DNA of 6,204 nucleotides from Methylocystaceae bacterium (GTDB lineage: Bacteria; Pseudomonadota; Alphaproteobacteria; Rhizobiales; Beijerinckiaceae), in contig PQAN01000270.1 in the NCBI GenBank assembly GCA_003105285.1, positions 26,718-32,921 on the forward strand, given 5' to 3'. The position numbers and the translations under genes were made by a program. Below are positions 1 to 5,159 of this stretch, piece by piece. Position 1 is the first letter of the stretch, and the number at the start of each line of letters is the position of its first letter. The notes below the pieces were generated by a model. The model searched no databases. It saw only the letters and a program-made list of their open reading frames with translations, and was not told the origin of the DNA.

Positions 1-353
1 CGATCTTCAAGGAGATTTTCGCCGGCAAGCAGACGAGGCTCGTGCAGGCGCATATCGATTTCCTGCTGATGGCGGCGCTGATCTTCGGCTTCTACGCGGC
101 GCGCGTTCCGTTGCACTGGACGATACGCTGGGCGATGGTCGTCGGCGCTTTCACCAATTCGAGCCTGTTCCTGCTGCAGGCGATCTTTCCCGTGCTGGAC
201 CAGCCGACTCCGGCGGACGGACTGCTTCCGTCGCTGTTCCGGATCTATCTGATGTTCAGCCTGCCGACGGCGACCTACGGATTCGGCGGCGCGGCGGTGA
301 CTGTCCTGTTGTCGACGTTTCGGCGCGCGCCGGCCGAGTCTGCCGCTGAGTGA
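1..353 (+). CDS. Small multi-pass membrane protein, 3' part only
   Basis: The reading frame is open from the left edge (codons from position 3 read IFKEIFAGKQTRLVQAHIDF) to the TGA at 351-353. The GTG at 42 is therefore probably an internal valine and the true start lies upstream of the window. Three hydrophobic stretches are visible: FLLMAALIFGFYAA, then TIRWAMVVGAFTN running into SSLFLLQAIFPV, then LFRIYLMFSLPTATYGFGG running into AAVTVLL. A short basic and polar tail follows. With one more helix upstream this would be a four-helix inner-membrane protein. The Q-A-H motif at the start of the first visible helix and the N in the second faintly recall styrene oxide isomerase or hydroxylaminobenzene mutase-like four-helix proteins. 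I recalled that resemblance and did not compute it. I do not recognise the gene, and its function is unassigned. It converges on the DUF721 gene 19 bp away. Confidence 0.65.
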   Translation, partial: IFKEIFAGKQTRLVQAHIDFLLMAALIFGFYAARVPLHWTIRWAMVVGAFTNSSLFLLQAIFPVLDQPTPADGLLPSLFRIYLMFSLPTATYGFGGAAVTVLLSTFRRAPAESAAE

Positions 354-372
354 GGCTTCTTCAGGCTCGCCG

Positions 373-909
373 TCATTGCGCTCTCTTCGCCAGAACCCGC
401 TCGCCGAGCGCGATCAAGGCGGCGCGTAGCGCGTCGTTCGTGACGCCCTCGGTCGCCGTGGCGGCGCGAACGCGCGTCGCCGCATCGGCGGGCGCGGCCT
501 GGCGCTTTGGGCGCGCCTTGGCCGTCAACGGCTCCTGGCGGATCGTCAGCCGGCCGACGCAGCGCCAGCCGAGATGCGTATTGACGCGCTCGACGATCGT
601 CGCGCTCATGTGTTGAATGTCGAGGCCGAAGCCCGGCTCGACGCGCAGGACGAGCGTCGCGGGTTCGTCCTTCTTCGCGCGCGGATCGCTTTTCTCCGAA
701 GAGCGGCCTCTCGCGCGCGGCGGCCATTGCAGGCGAATGGGCTCGCAGATGGCGGCGACGCGCGCGCCCATGATCGCTTCCCATCGCAGCAGCAGCGAGG
801 ACTCGCTAAAGCCCTGCCGCGCCACCAGCGGATCGAGCGCGCGATCGACGAGTTCCGCCAAGGGGCGGGAAAATCTGTCTCTGGAGCGGGGCTTGCCGGC
901 CTTCGTCAT
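373..909 (-). CDS. DUF721 family protein, DciA-like replicative helicase loader candidate
   Basis: This 178-residue protein has the DUF721 (PF05258) pattern. A helical N-terminus (residues 14-33) leads to the W-x-x-I-M-G segment (LLLRWEAIMGARVAAICEP, about 39-57). After a charged linker (65-83) comes a strand-helix-strand unit: ATLVLRVEPGFGLDIQHMSA, then ERVNTHLGW, then GRLTIRQEP (about 84-127). The C-terminal tail is alanine- and arginine-rich and ends in a short helix at about 159-177. DUF721 proteins include DciA, which loads the DnaB helicase in bacteria lacking DnaC. Whether this copy is the loader is inference from family. The start is supported by AAGGAAG (minus strand, 918-924) eight bases upstream of the ATG. 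It diverges from mutY, an arrangement I recall as common in Rhizobiales, where dsbA and smc often follow DUF721. Here neither does, because the next gene is a convergent membrane protein. Confidence 0.85.
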   Translation of the reverse strand: MTKAGKPRSRDRFSRPLAELVDRALDPLVARQGFSESSLLLRWEAIMGARVAAICEPIRLQWPPRARGRSSEKSDPRAKKDEPATLVLRVEPGFGLDIQHMSATIVERVNTHLGWRCVGRLTIRQEPLTAKARPKRQAAPADAATRVRAATATEGVTNDALRAALIALGERVLAKRAQ

Positions 910-961
910 GCGATCGGCTTCCTTGCGCGACGGCGTCCATCGTCTGTATGGATCGTAGCCG
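910..961. promoter_or_regulatory. Divergent intergenic region between the DUF721 gene and mutY
   Basis: This 52-bp gap is the only non-coding DNA between two divergent starts, so it must hold all or part of both promoters unless these lie inside the genes. The minus-strand Shine-Dalgarno AAGGAAG (918-924) serves the DUF721 gene. For mutY only a weak GGA at 950-952 is seen. An in-frame TAG at 956-958 rules out an earlier mutY start. I see no convincing -35/-10 pair. Confidence 0.5.
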
Positions 962-2032
962 ATGGCGTCCGCTCCCGCAAAACCGCAAAAGCCCGACCCG
1001 ATAGCGCTGCTCGCCTGGTACGATCGGCGCCGGCGCGATCTGCCCTGGCGCGCGCGGCCCGGCGAGATCGCCGATCCTTACGCCGTCTGGCTCTCCGAGA
1101 TCATGCTGCAGCAGACGACGGTCGAGGCGGTCAAACCTTATTTCGCGGCCTTTCTCACGCGCTGGCCGAATGTCGCGGCGCTCGCCGACGCGCCGCTCGA
1201 CGAGGTGATGAAGGCCTGGGCGGGACTCGGCTATTATGCGCGGGCGCGCAATCTCCACGCCTGCGCGCAGCGAATCGTTTCAGAGCATCGCGAGCGCTTT
1301 CCTCGAACGGAAGCCGAGTTGCTCTCCTTGCCGGGCGTCGGCCCTTATACGGCGGCGGCGATCGCGGCGATCGCTTTCGACGCGCCCTGCGTCGCCGTGG
1401 ACGGCAATGTGGAACGCGTCGTTTCGCGGCTGTTCGCCCTCGCCCAGCCGCCACGAGCCGCGAAGCGGGACTTGCGTCAGAAGGCGGCGACCCTTCTGCC
1501 GCGCGAGCGGCCGGGCGATTTCACGCAGGCGCTGATGGACCTCGGCGCGACCGTCTGCACGCCACGCGCGCCGAAATGCGCCTCATGCCCGTTTCTATCG
1601 GCCTGCGAGGCGGCGCGGCGCGGCGCGGCCGAAGACTTTCCGGTCAAAGCTCCAAAGCTCGCAAAGCCGCGACGCAAGGGCGCCGTCTTCGTGCTGCGCA
1701 GCGGCGACGAGACGCTGCTGCGCAGGCGCGCGGCGCGCGGTCTGCTCGGCGGGATGACGGAGTTTCCGTCGACGCCGTTCCGGCAGGATCTGGATGCGCG
1801 CGAAGCGCGCGCCCATGCCCCTTTCACGACGCGCTGGCGCGCGCTGCCCGGCAAGGTCGAACATGTTTTTACGCATTTTTCACTCGAATTGACCGTATTC
1901 GTCGCGACCATCGAATCGCCGCCGCCATCGATCGAAAACTGCCGATGGGCCGCCGCCGCGCGTTTAGAGGAAGAAGGGCTGCCGACGCTGATGCGAAAAG
2001 TGGCCGTCCATGCCGGATTGATTGTAGAGTGA
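962..2032 (+). CDS. mutY: A/G-specific adenine glycosylase MutY
   Basis: MutY removes adenine mispaired with 8-oxoguanine (or G), preventing G:C to T:A mutations as part of the GO repair system. All hallmarks are present in this 356-residue protein, close to the usual length. The catalytic glutamate lies in SEIMLQQTTVE (Glu46). The helix-hairpin-helix is LPGVGPYTAAA (about 123-133). The catalytic aspartate is in VDGNVERVVSRLF (Asp147). The [4Fe-4S] cluster loop has perfect C-x6-C-x2-C-x5-C spacing (Cys199, 206, 209, 215). A C-terminal NUDIX-like, MutT-related domain (about 238-355) recognises 8-oxoG. Its hairpin motif reads HVFTHFSLEL, with Thr304 where E. coli and Geobacillus enzymes have Ser in F-S-H. 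A tyrosine (Tyr129) stands in the HhH where E. coli has Ser120, a common natural variant. The start is fixed by an in-frame stop just upstream, although its Shine-Dalgarno is weak. Confidence 0.97.
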   Translation: MASAPAKPQKPDPIALLAWYDRRRRDLPWRARPGEIADPYAVWLSEIMLQQTTVEAVKPYFAAFLTRWPNVAALADAPLDEVMKAWAGLGYYARARNLHACAQRIVSEHRERFPRTEAELLSLPGVGPYTAAAIAAIAFDAPCVAVDGNVERVVSRLFALAQPPRAAKRDLRQKAATLLPRERPGDFTQALMDLGATVCTPRAPKCASCPFLSACEAARRGAAEDFPVKAPKLAKPRRKGAVFVLRSGDETLLRRRAARGLLGGMTEFPSTPFRQDLDAREARAHAPFTTRWRALPGKVEHVFTHFSLELTVFVATIESPPPSIENCRWAAAARLEEEGLPTLMRKVAVHAGLIVE

Positions 2033-2082
2033 AGCGCCTCCGCTGGCGGAATGTCCGGCATTTTAATCACTCGTGTTGTTCG

Positions 2083-2088
2083 AAGGAG
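2083..2088 (+). promoter_or_regulatory. Ribosome binding site that sets the start of the Imm74-like gene
   Basis: AAGGAG lies seven bases before the ATG at 2096. The earlier in-frame ATG at 2051 has no such site, and its extra 15 residues (MSGILITRVVRRRVG) look untranslated, so the 2096 start is preferred. Confidence 0.8.
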
Positions 2089-2095
2089 AGTCGGC

Positions 2096-2359
2096 ATGGC
2101 GCGGCGGAGTTCGATCGAGGTGGAGATTACCGAGGGCGCGATCCGGGTTCTCCATAAGGGCCGCGTGCTGACCATCGCCAATGCGCCGGCGCCGCCGGAC
2201 GCCGACGAGGCTTCGGACTTCTTCATCCACCTCGACGAGATCGAACATTGGGACGCGCCGGACGACGAGACGTCGATCGACATTGTCGAATTGCAGAAAA
2301 TTCTCGAGGCGATCGAGGCCGAGGTGGAGCGCCACGGGCTGAGCGTGACGTTCGAGTAG
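2096..2359 (+). CDS. Small acidic protein resembling the Imm74 immunity family
   Basis: This protein has 87 residues from the ATG at 2096. After a short basic start (MARRSS) come beta-strand-like segments (IEVEITEGAIRVLHKGRVLTI), an Asp-rich loop, the conserved-looking core FFIHLDEIEHWDAP (about 42-55, with Trp52) and an acidic helix (VELQKILEAIEAEVERHG) ending in SVTFE. The strand, strand, I-x-x-W-x-x-P and helix order matches what I recall of Imm74 (PF15603), a predicted immunity family from polymorphic toxin systems. Many alphaproteobacterial chromosomes carry solitary copies. There is no signal peptide or membrane segment, so it is probably cytosolic. No toxin or secretion gene lies beside it, so an immunity role is not supported by context. 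It follows mutY by 63 bp in the same direction and could share its transcript. The gene itself is solid, but the family assignment is moderate and the function unknown. Confidence 0.65.
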   Translation: MARRSSIEVEITEGAIRVLHKGRVLTIANAPAPPDADEASDFFIHLDEIEHWDAPDDETSIDIVELQKILEAIEAEVERHGLSVTFE

Positions 2360-2391
2360 AGCGCGGCCTTCATCAATAGAGCGTGGCCTTC
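2357..2391. repeat. Short direct repeat with 20-bp period across two convergent gene ends
   Basis: TAGAGCGCGGCCTTC at 2357-2371 recurs as TAGAGCGTGGCCTTC at 2377-2391, 14 of 15 bases matching. The first copy begins with the stop codon of the Imm74-like gene. The second copy encodes the last five codons (QKATL) and part of the terminal tyrosine codon of the convergent PPOX gene. It looks like a small tandem duplication at the junction of the two genes. Confidence 0.75.
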
Positions 2392-3011
2392 TGTCGCTCT
2401 GGCAGGGCGGCGTCATATTCCGCGCCGTCGAAACCGGGAATAGCCGCGCGCAGCATCTCCCCCGCCGTGGGCGCGGCTCTGGCGTCGGCCCTCGCTCCCC
2501 GTGTCCAAAGACCAGCCCGTATGAGCGCCCGAGCGCATTGAAAGTACACGGCTTCGATTTCGACCAGCAACACAGTCCGCGGCGCCTTTCCCTCGGCCGA
2601 GAAATATCGGATCAACTCCGGATGAGCAGTCACGCTCGCGCGGCCGGCGACGCGCAGCGTTTCGTTCACCCCCGGAATAAAGAAGAGAAGGGCGACCCGC
2701 GGATCGACGATGAGATTTCTCAATGTGTCGATGCGGTTATTGCCGCGGCGGTCGGGGATGGCGAGAGTGCGATCGTCGACGATGCGAACTAGGCTGCCGA
2801 CGGGATCGCCGCGCGGCGAACAATCGAGACCTCCCGGACCGCAGGACGCGATCGCCAGGAAAGGCGAGGCTTCGATCCATCGCCGATATTCCGGCGTGAG
2901 CGCGCGCGTCTCTTTCCCGAGCGAGGATTCGCCCGGTCGCCCGTAGAGCGCTTCGAGCTGCGCGATGGAAACGATGCGATAGTCGGCTGCGTCGGGAGTC
3001 TCGGGATTCAT
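2373..3011 (-). CDS. PPOX-class FMN-dependent flavoprotein, DR_2398/MSMEG_1061 type
   Basis: This 212-residue protein belongs to the pyridoxamine-5'-phosphate-oxidase-like split-barrel fold and binds FMN as a cytosolic dimer in characterised relatives. Visible family motifs are LEALYGRPGE near the N-terminus (about 19-28), IEASPFLAIASCGPGGLDCSPRG (about 46-68), DDRTLAIPDRRGNNRIDTLRN (about 79-99, the FMN phosphate-contacting region by homology), RVALLFFIPGVNETLRVAGRA (about 105-125) and FQCARALIRAGLW (about 157-169). These are the signatures of the probable FMN-dependent DR_2398 subfamily (TIGR04025 from memory), not of true PdxH. The substrate is unknown. The length is normal. The ATG at 3011 fits the family start, but the nearest good Shine-Dalgarno is 23 bases away. 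It stands alone, convergent with the Imm74-like gene and downstream of the ccrM terminator, so it is probably its own transcript. Confidence 0.9.
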   Translation of the reverse strand: MNPETPDAADYRIVSIAQLEALYGRPGESSLGKETRALTPEYRRWIEASPFLAIASCGPGGLDCSPRGDPVGSLVRIVDDRTLAIPDRRGNNRIDTLRNLIVDPRVALLFFIPGVNETLRVAGRASVTAHPELIRYFSAEGKAPRTVLLVEIEAVYFQCARALIRAGLWTRGARADARAAPTAGEMLRAAIPGFDGAEYDAALPERQKATLY

Positions 3012-3034
3012 GGATGGAAAAAACTCGAATATCG

Positions 3035-3058
3035 CTCCTTCAATTCCTATCCATTATG
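3035..3058 (-). promoter_or_regulatory. Possible promoter and distant Shine-Dalgarno for the PPOX gene
   Basis: On the minus strand CATAAT (3053-3058) matches TATAAT at five of six positions, in an AT-rich patch unlike the rest of the window. AAGGAG (3035-3040) is a strong Shine-Dalgarno but lies 23 bases before the annotated ATG. The only in-frame codon near it is ATA at 3030-3032, too close and not a usual start. A -35 would fall on TTGCGC at 3076-3081, inside the ccrM terminator stem, so the promoter call is weak. Confidence 0.3.
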
Positions 3059-3066
3059 TAGAAAAT

Positions 3067-3094
3067 AAAAAGAGGGCGCAACGGGAGTTGCGCC
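3067..3094 (-). terminator. Intrinsic (rho-independent) terminator of ccrM
   Basis: Read on the minus strand there is a perfect 8-bp GC-rich stem, GGCGCAAC with GTTGCGCC (3087-3094 and 3075-3082), around a 4-base loop. It is followed by CTC and a T-run interrupted by one A (down to about 3062). It starts 21 bases after the ccrM stop codon. This is the clearest transcription stop in the window and separates the ccrM unit from the PPOX gene. Confidence 0.9.
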
Positions 3095-3115
3095 GGCGAA
3101 GGACTTCGAAACGCC

Positions 3116-4288
3116 TCACTCCGCAGCCGCCCGCAATTGTTCGCGCGCCTGCGCGCGCAAGTCGTCGATCGGCGCGAGCGCGCCGGCGGTCTCGAAATGC
3201 CAGAAGGTCCAGCCGTTGCAGGCGGGCAAGCCCTGCACCAGCGCGCCGGTCTTGTGGATGGAGCCGACGATCGAACCGATCGCCAGCGCGCCGTCGGCGC
3301 GCACCACCGCCTTGTGGCGGCGTTTGGCGTCGGTCAGCGTCGCGCCCGCCGCGACGAGGCCCGCCTCGACGAGGCTCGCGAAAGCGATGCGCGGCTCGGA
3401 TCGTTTGGACGGCGCTTGGGCGACGGCGTCCTCCGAGAGCGGTTCGATGGCGGCAATCCGCGCGCTCGCCGCATCGGCGTAGAACTCTTCGCGTTCGACG
3501 CCGAGATAGTCCCGCCGCAGCCGCTTGGCCACGGCTCCGGTCGTGCCGCTGCCGAAAAACGGGTCGAGCACCAGATCGCCCGGGTTCGAGGCGGCGAGCA
3601 GGATGCGCGCGAGCAGCGCTTCCGGCTTTTGCGTCGGATGCGTCTTGCGGCCGCTCTCGTCTTTCAGGCGCTCGGCGCCGGTGCAGATCGGCAACAGCCA
3701 GTCGGAGCGCATCTGGCAATCGTCATTGCCGGCCTTCAGCGCCTCGTAGTTGAAGGTGTAATTGCGGGCGCTCGCGTCGCGCGCCGCCCAGATCAGGGTC
3801 TCGTGCGCATTGGTGAAGCGGCGGCCGCGAAAATTCGGCATCGGATTGTTCTTGCGCCAGACGATGTCGTTCAGGATCCAGAACCCCAGATCCTGCATGA
3901 TCGCGCCGACGCGGAAAATATTGTGGTAGGAGCCGATGACGAAAATCGTCGCGTTCGGCTTCATCAGCCGCCGCGCCGCGGCGAGCCAGTCGCGCGTGAA
4001 GCCGTCATAAGCGGAAAAATCGGCGAATTTGTCCCACTCGTCGTCGACCGCGTCGACGACGCTCTGATCGGGACGCGTCAGCCTGTTGGCGAGCTGCAAA
4101 TTATAGGGCGGGTCGGCGAAGACAATGTCGACGCTCTCAGATGGCAAGGCGCGCATGATCTCGACGCTGTCGCCGCGCAGGATGCGATTGCGCATCGGCG
4201 CGCGAGGCGGCCCGATGATCGATGACCCAGTACGCGTGACCTTTATCTGGGATTTGGGGCGGGCCGCCCCGACGCGCGCGCTACTCAT
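3116..4288 (-). CDS. ccrM: Cell-cycle-regulated DNA adenine-N6 methyltransferase CcrM (GANTC)
   Basis: This protein transfers a methyl group from S-adenosylmethionine to the adenine N6 of GANTC sites. In Caulobacter and Rhizobiales it is a solitary, usually essential or cell-cycle-controlling enzyme with no cognate nuclease. The order is beta-class: the catalytic DPPYNLQL (residues 59-66), then DEWDKFADFSAYDGFTRDWL, GSYHNIFRVG, GFWILNDIVWRKNNPMPNF (target recognition and core), HPTQKPEALL, and the SAM-binding DPFFGSGTTGAVAKRL (242-257). A C-terminal extension of about 100 residues resembling a RAMA domain ends with GSIHKTGALVQG and NGWTFWHF (358-365). This extension marks alphaproteobacterial CcrM. 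No restriction endonuclease is nearby, supporting an orphan regulatory enzyme. Start uncertain: ATG at 4288 gives 390 residues, and ATG at 4195 (Met32, MRNRILRGDS) gives 359, nearly the Caulobacter length. Rhizobial CcrM proteins do carry N-terminal extensions. Neither start has a good Shine-Dalgarno. A strong terminator follows. Confidence 0.96.
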   Translation of the reverse strand: MSSARVGAARPKSQIKVTRTGSSIIGPPRAPMRNRILRGDSVEIMRALPSESVDIVFADPPYNLQLANRLTRPDQSVVDAVDDEWDKFADFSAYDGFTRDWLAAARRLMKPNATIFVIGSYHNIFRVGAIMQDLGFWILNDIVWRKNNPMPNFRGRRFTNAHETLIWAARDASARNYTFNYEALKAGNDDCQMRSDWLLPICTGAERLKDESGRKTHPTQKPEALLARILLAASNPGDLVLDPFFGSGTTGAVAKRLRRDYLGVEREEFYADAASARIAAIEPLSEDAVAQAPSKRSEPRIAFASLVEAGLVAAGATLTDAKRRHKAVVRADGALAIGSIVGSIHKTGALVQGLPACNGWTFWHFETAGALAPIDDLRAQAREQLRAAAE

Positions 4289-4463
4289 GAACTCGACACC
4301 GGCTACGCAACCAACGCTGCGGATAGTGCCGGTCGGAGGTAAAAGCCGGGTTTAGAGGCCGCGCGCCACGCTGTGCCTTTTCCGAACGATTTTATTAAAA
4401 TTCAATGAGTTCATTGAATGTTTACGAAGTCTGAGGGCGGCGGCGGAGAGGAAAGCGGCGGCC
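4289..4463 (-). promoter_or_regulatory. Intergenic leader between rnhB and ccrM
   Basis: This 175-bp gap lies downstream of rnhB and upstream of ccrM on the minus strand. It is the longest non-coding stretch in the window and includes a conspicuously AT-rich core (about 4387-4424). It probably carries the ccrM promoter. I found no GANTC site on reading it through, and no clean CtrA-type TTAA-N7-TTAA box, although both are known features of ccrM control in Caulobacter. A palindrome within it is listed separately. Confidence 0.45.
4400..4419. promoter_or_regulatory. 20-bp AT-rich palindrome upstream of ccrM, operator or weak terminator
   Basis: ATTCAATGA-GT-TCATTGAAT has perfect 9-bp arms around a 2-bp centre. 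On the minus strand it follows the rnhB stop by 44 bases and is followed by TTTAATAAAAT. It could therefore form a weak hairpin terminator for rnhB (8-bp stem, mostly A-T, 4-base loop). The symmetry and two-turn length also suit a dimeric transcription factor operator close to a ccrM promoter. The sequence alone does not decide between these. Confidence 0.5.
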
Positions 4464-5111
4464 TCACCCGCCGCGCAGCGGCGCGAAGCTCATGCGGTGG
4501 AAGGGCGTCGGCCCATGCTTCGCCAGCGCTTCGAGATGCTGCTTGGTGCCGTAGCCCGCGTTGGTCTCGAATCCGTAATGGGGGTAGAGCGCGGCGAGAC
4601 GCCGCATCTGGCGGTCGCGCATGACCTTGGCGACGACCGAGGCGGCGGCGATCGACAGCGAGAGGGCGTCGCCTTTGACGATCGCCTCACCCGGACAGGC
4701 CAGCGCCGGGAGGTCGCGCCCGTCGACGAGAACCAGCCGCGGCGGCGTGGAAAGAGCGGCGACCGCCCGCTCCATGGCGAGCAGGCACGCCTTGCGGATG
4801 TCCGAGCCGTCGATTTCGCTCACGCTGGCGAAAGCGACGCCGATCGCCAGAGCGCGCGCGGCGATCTGCTCGAACGCGTCTTCCCGAGCTTTGGCGGACA
4901 GCGCTTTCGAATCGTCGACGCCCTTCGGCAGGCGCTCGGGATCGAGAATGACGGCCGCCGCCGCCACCGGCCCGGCGAGCGGGCCGCGTCCGACCTCGTC
5001 GACTCCGGCGATCGGCCAACAGCCATCGCGCAGGAAGCGCCTCTCGGTGCGAAAATGGGGCGGCATGCGGCGATCGCGGCGGTTCGAATGTCTTTGGCCG
5101 GAAAAGACCAC
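4464..5111 (-). CDS. rnhB: Ribonuclease HII
   Basis: RNase HII cuts RNA in RNA-DNA hybrids and nicks 5' of single ribonucleotides in DNA, starting ribonucleotide excision repair. In this 215-residue protein the signature IAGVDEVGRGPLAGPVAAAAVIL holds the first two catalytic acids (Asp38, Glu39). DDSKALS follows at 66-72. VLVDGRDLP holds Asp130, and KGDALSLSIAAASVVAKVMRD holds Asp148, 18 residues further, the same spacing as Asp108 and Asp126 in E. coli. GYGTKQHLEALAKHGPTPFHRMSF is the usual C-terminal region. The start is uncertain: GTG at 5111 is the longest option, while ATG at 5066 (MPPHFRTERRFL) begins where many alphaproteobacterial homologues do. Neither has a strong Shine-Dalgarno. It lies 48 bp after the radical SAM gene in the same direction and is probably co-transcribed with it. 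Confidence 0.97.
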   Translation of the reverse strand: MVFSGQRHSNRRDRRMPPHFRTERRFLRDGCWPIAGVDEVGRGPLAGPVAAAAVILDPERLPKGVDDSKALSAKAREDAFEQIAARALAIGVAFASVSEIDGSDIRKACLLAMERAVAALSTPPRLVLVDGRDLPALACPGEAIVKGDALSLSIAAASVVAKVMRDRQMRRLAALYPHYGFETNAGYGTKQHLEALAKHGPTPFHRMSFAPLRGG

Positions 5112-5159
5112 AAACGGCCGAGGGGGACAATCGCCTTTCCTCGACGGCCCGCCGCCTTT

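Noticed and set aside
2051..2095. Longer start (ATG at 2051) for the Imm74-like protein.
   Set aside because: There is no Shine-Dalgarno before it, while a good AAGGAG precedes the ATG at 2096, where the conserved-looking sequence begins.
574..2157. A 527-codon open frame on the plus strand across the DUF721 gene and mutY.
   Set aside because: It is an arginine- and alanine-rich translation without recognisable domains, overlapping mutY in another frame and DUF721 in antisense. Such long shadows are expected at this GC content.
3137..4225. A 362-codon plus-strand open frame opposite ccrM.
   Set aside because: It is the antisense mirror of a strongly conserved methyltransferase and shows no domain of its own.
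3116..4288. Restriction-modification or phage-defence system around the methyltransferase.
   Set aside because: The enzyme has the CcrM C-terminal domain and GANTC-type motifs, and the neighbours are core repair genes with no nuclease, so it is a solitary regulatory methyltransferase.
4289..4463. Small RNA, tRNA or riboswitch in the rnhB-ccrM gap.
   Set aside because: There is no cloverleaf or recognisable conserved aptamer, and the only structure is the short AT-rich palindrome.
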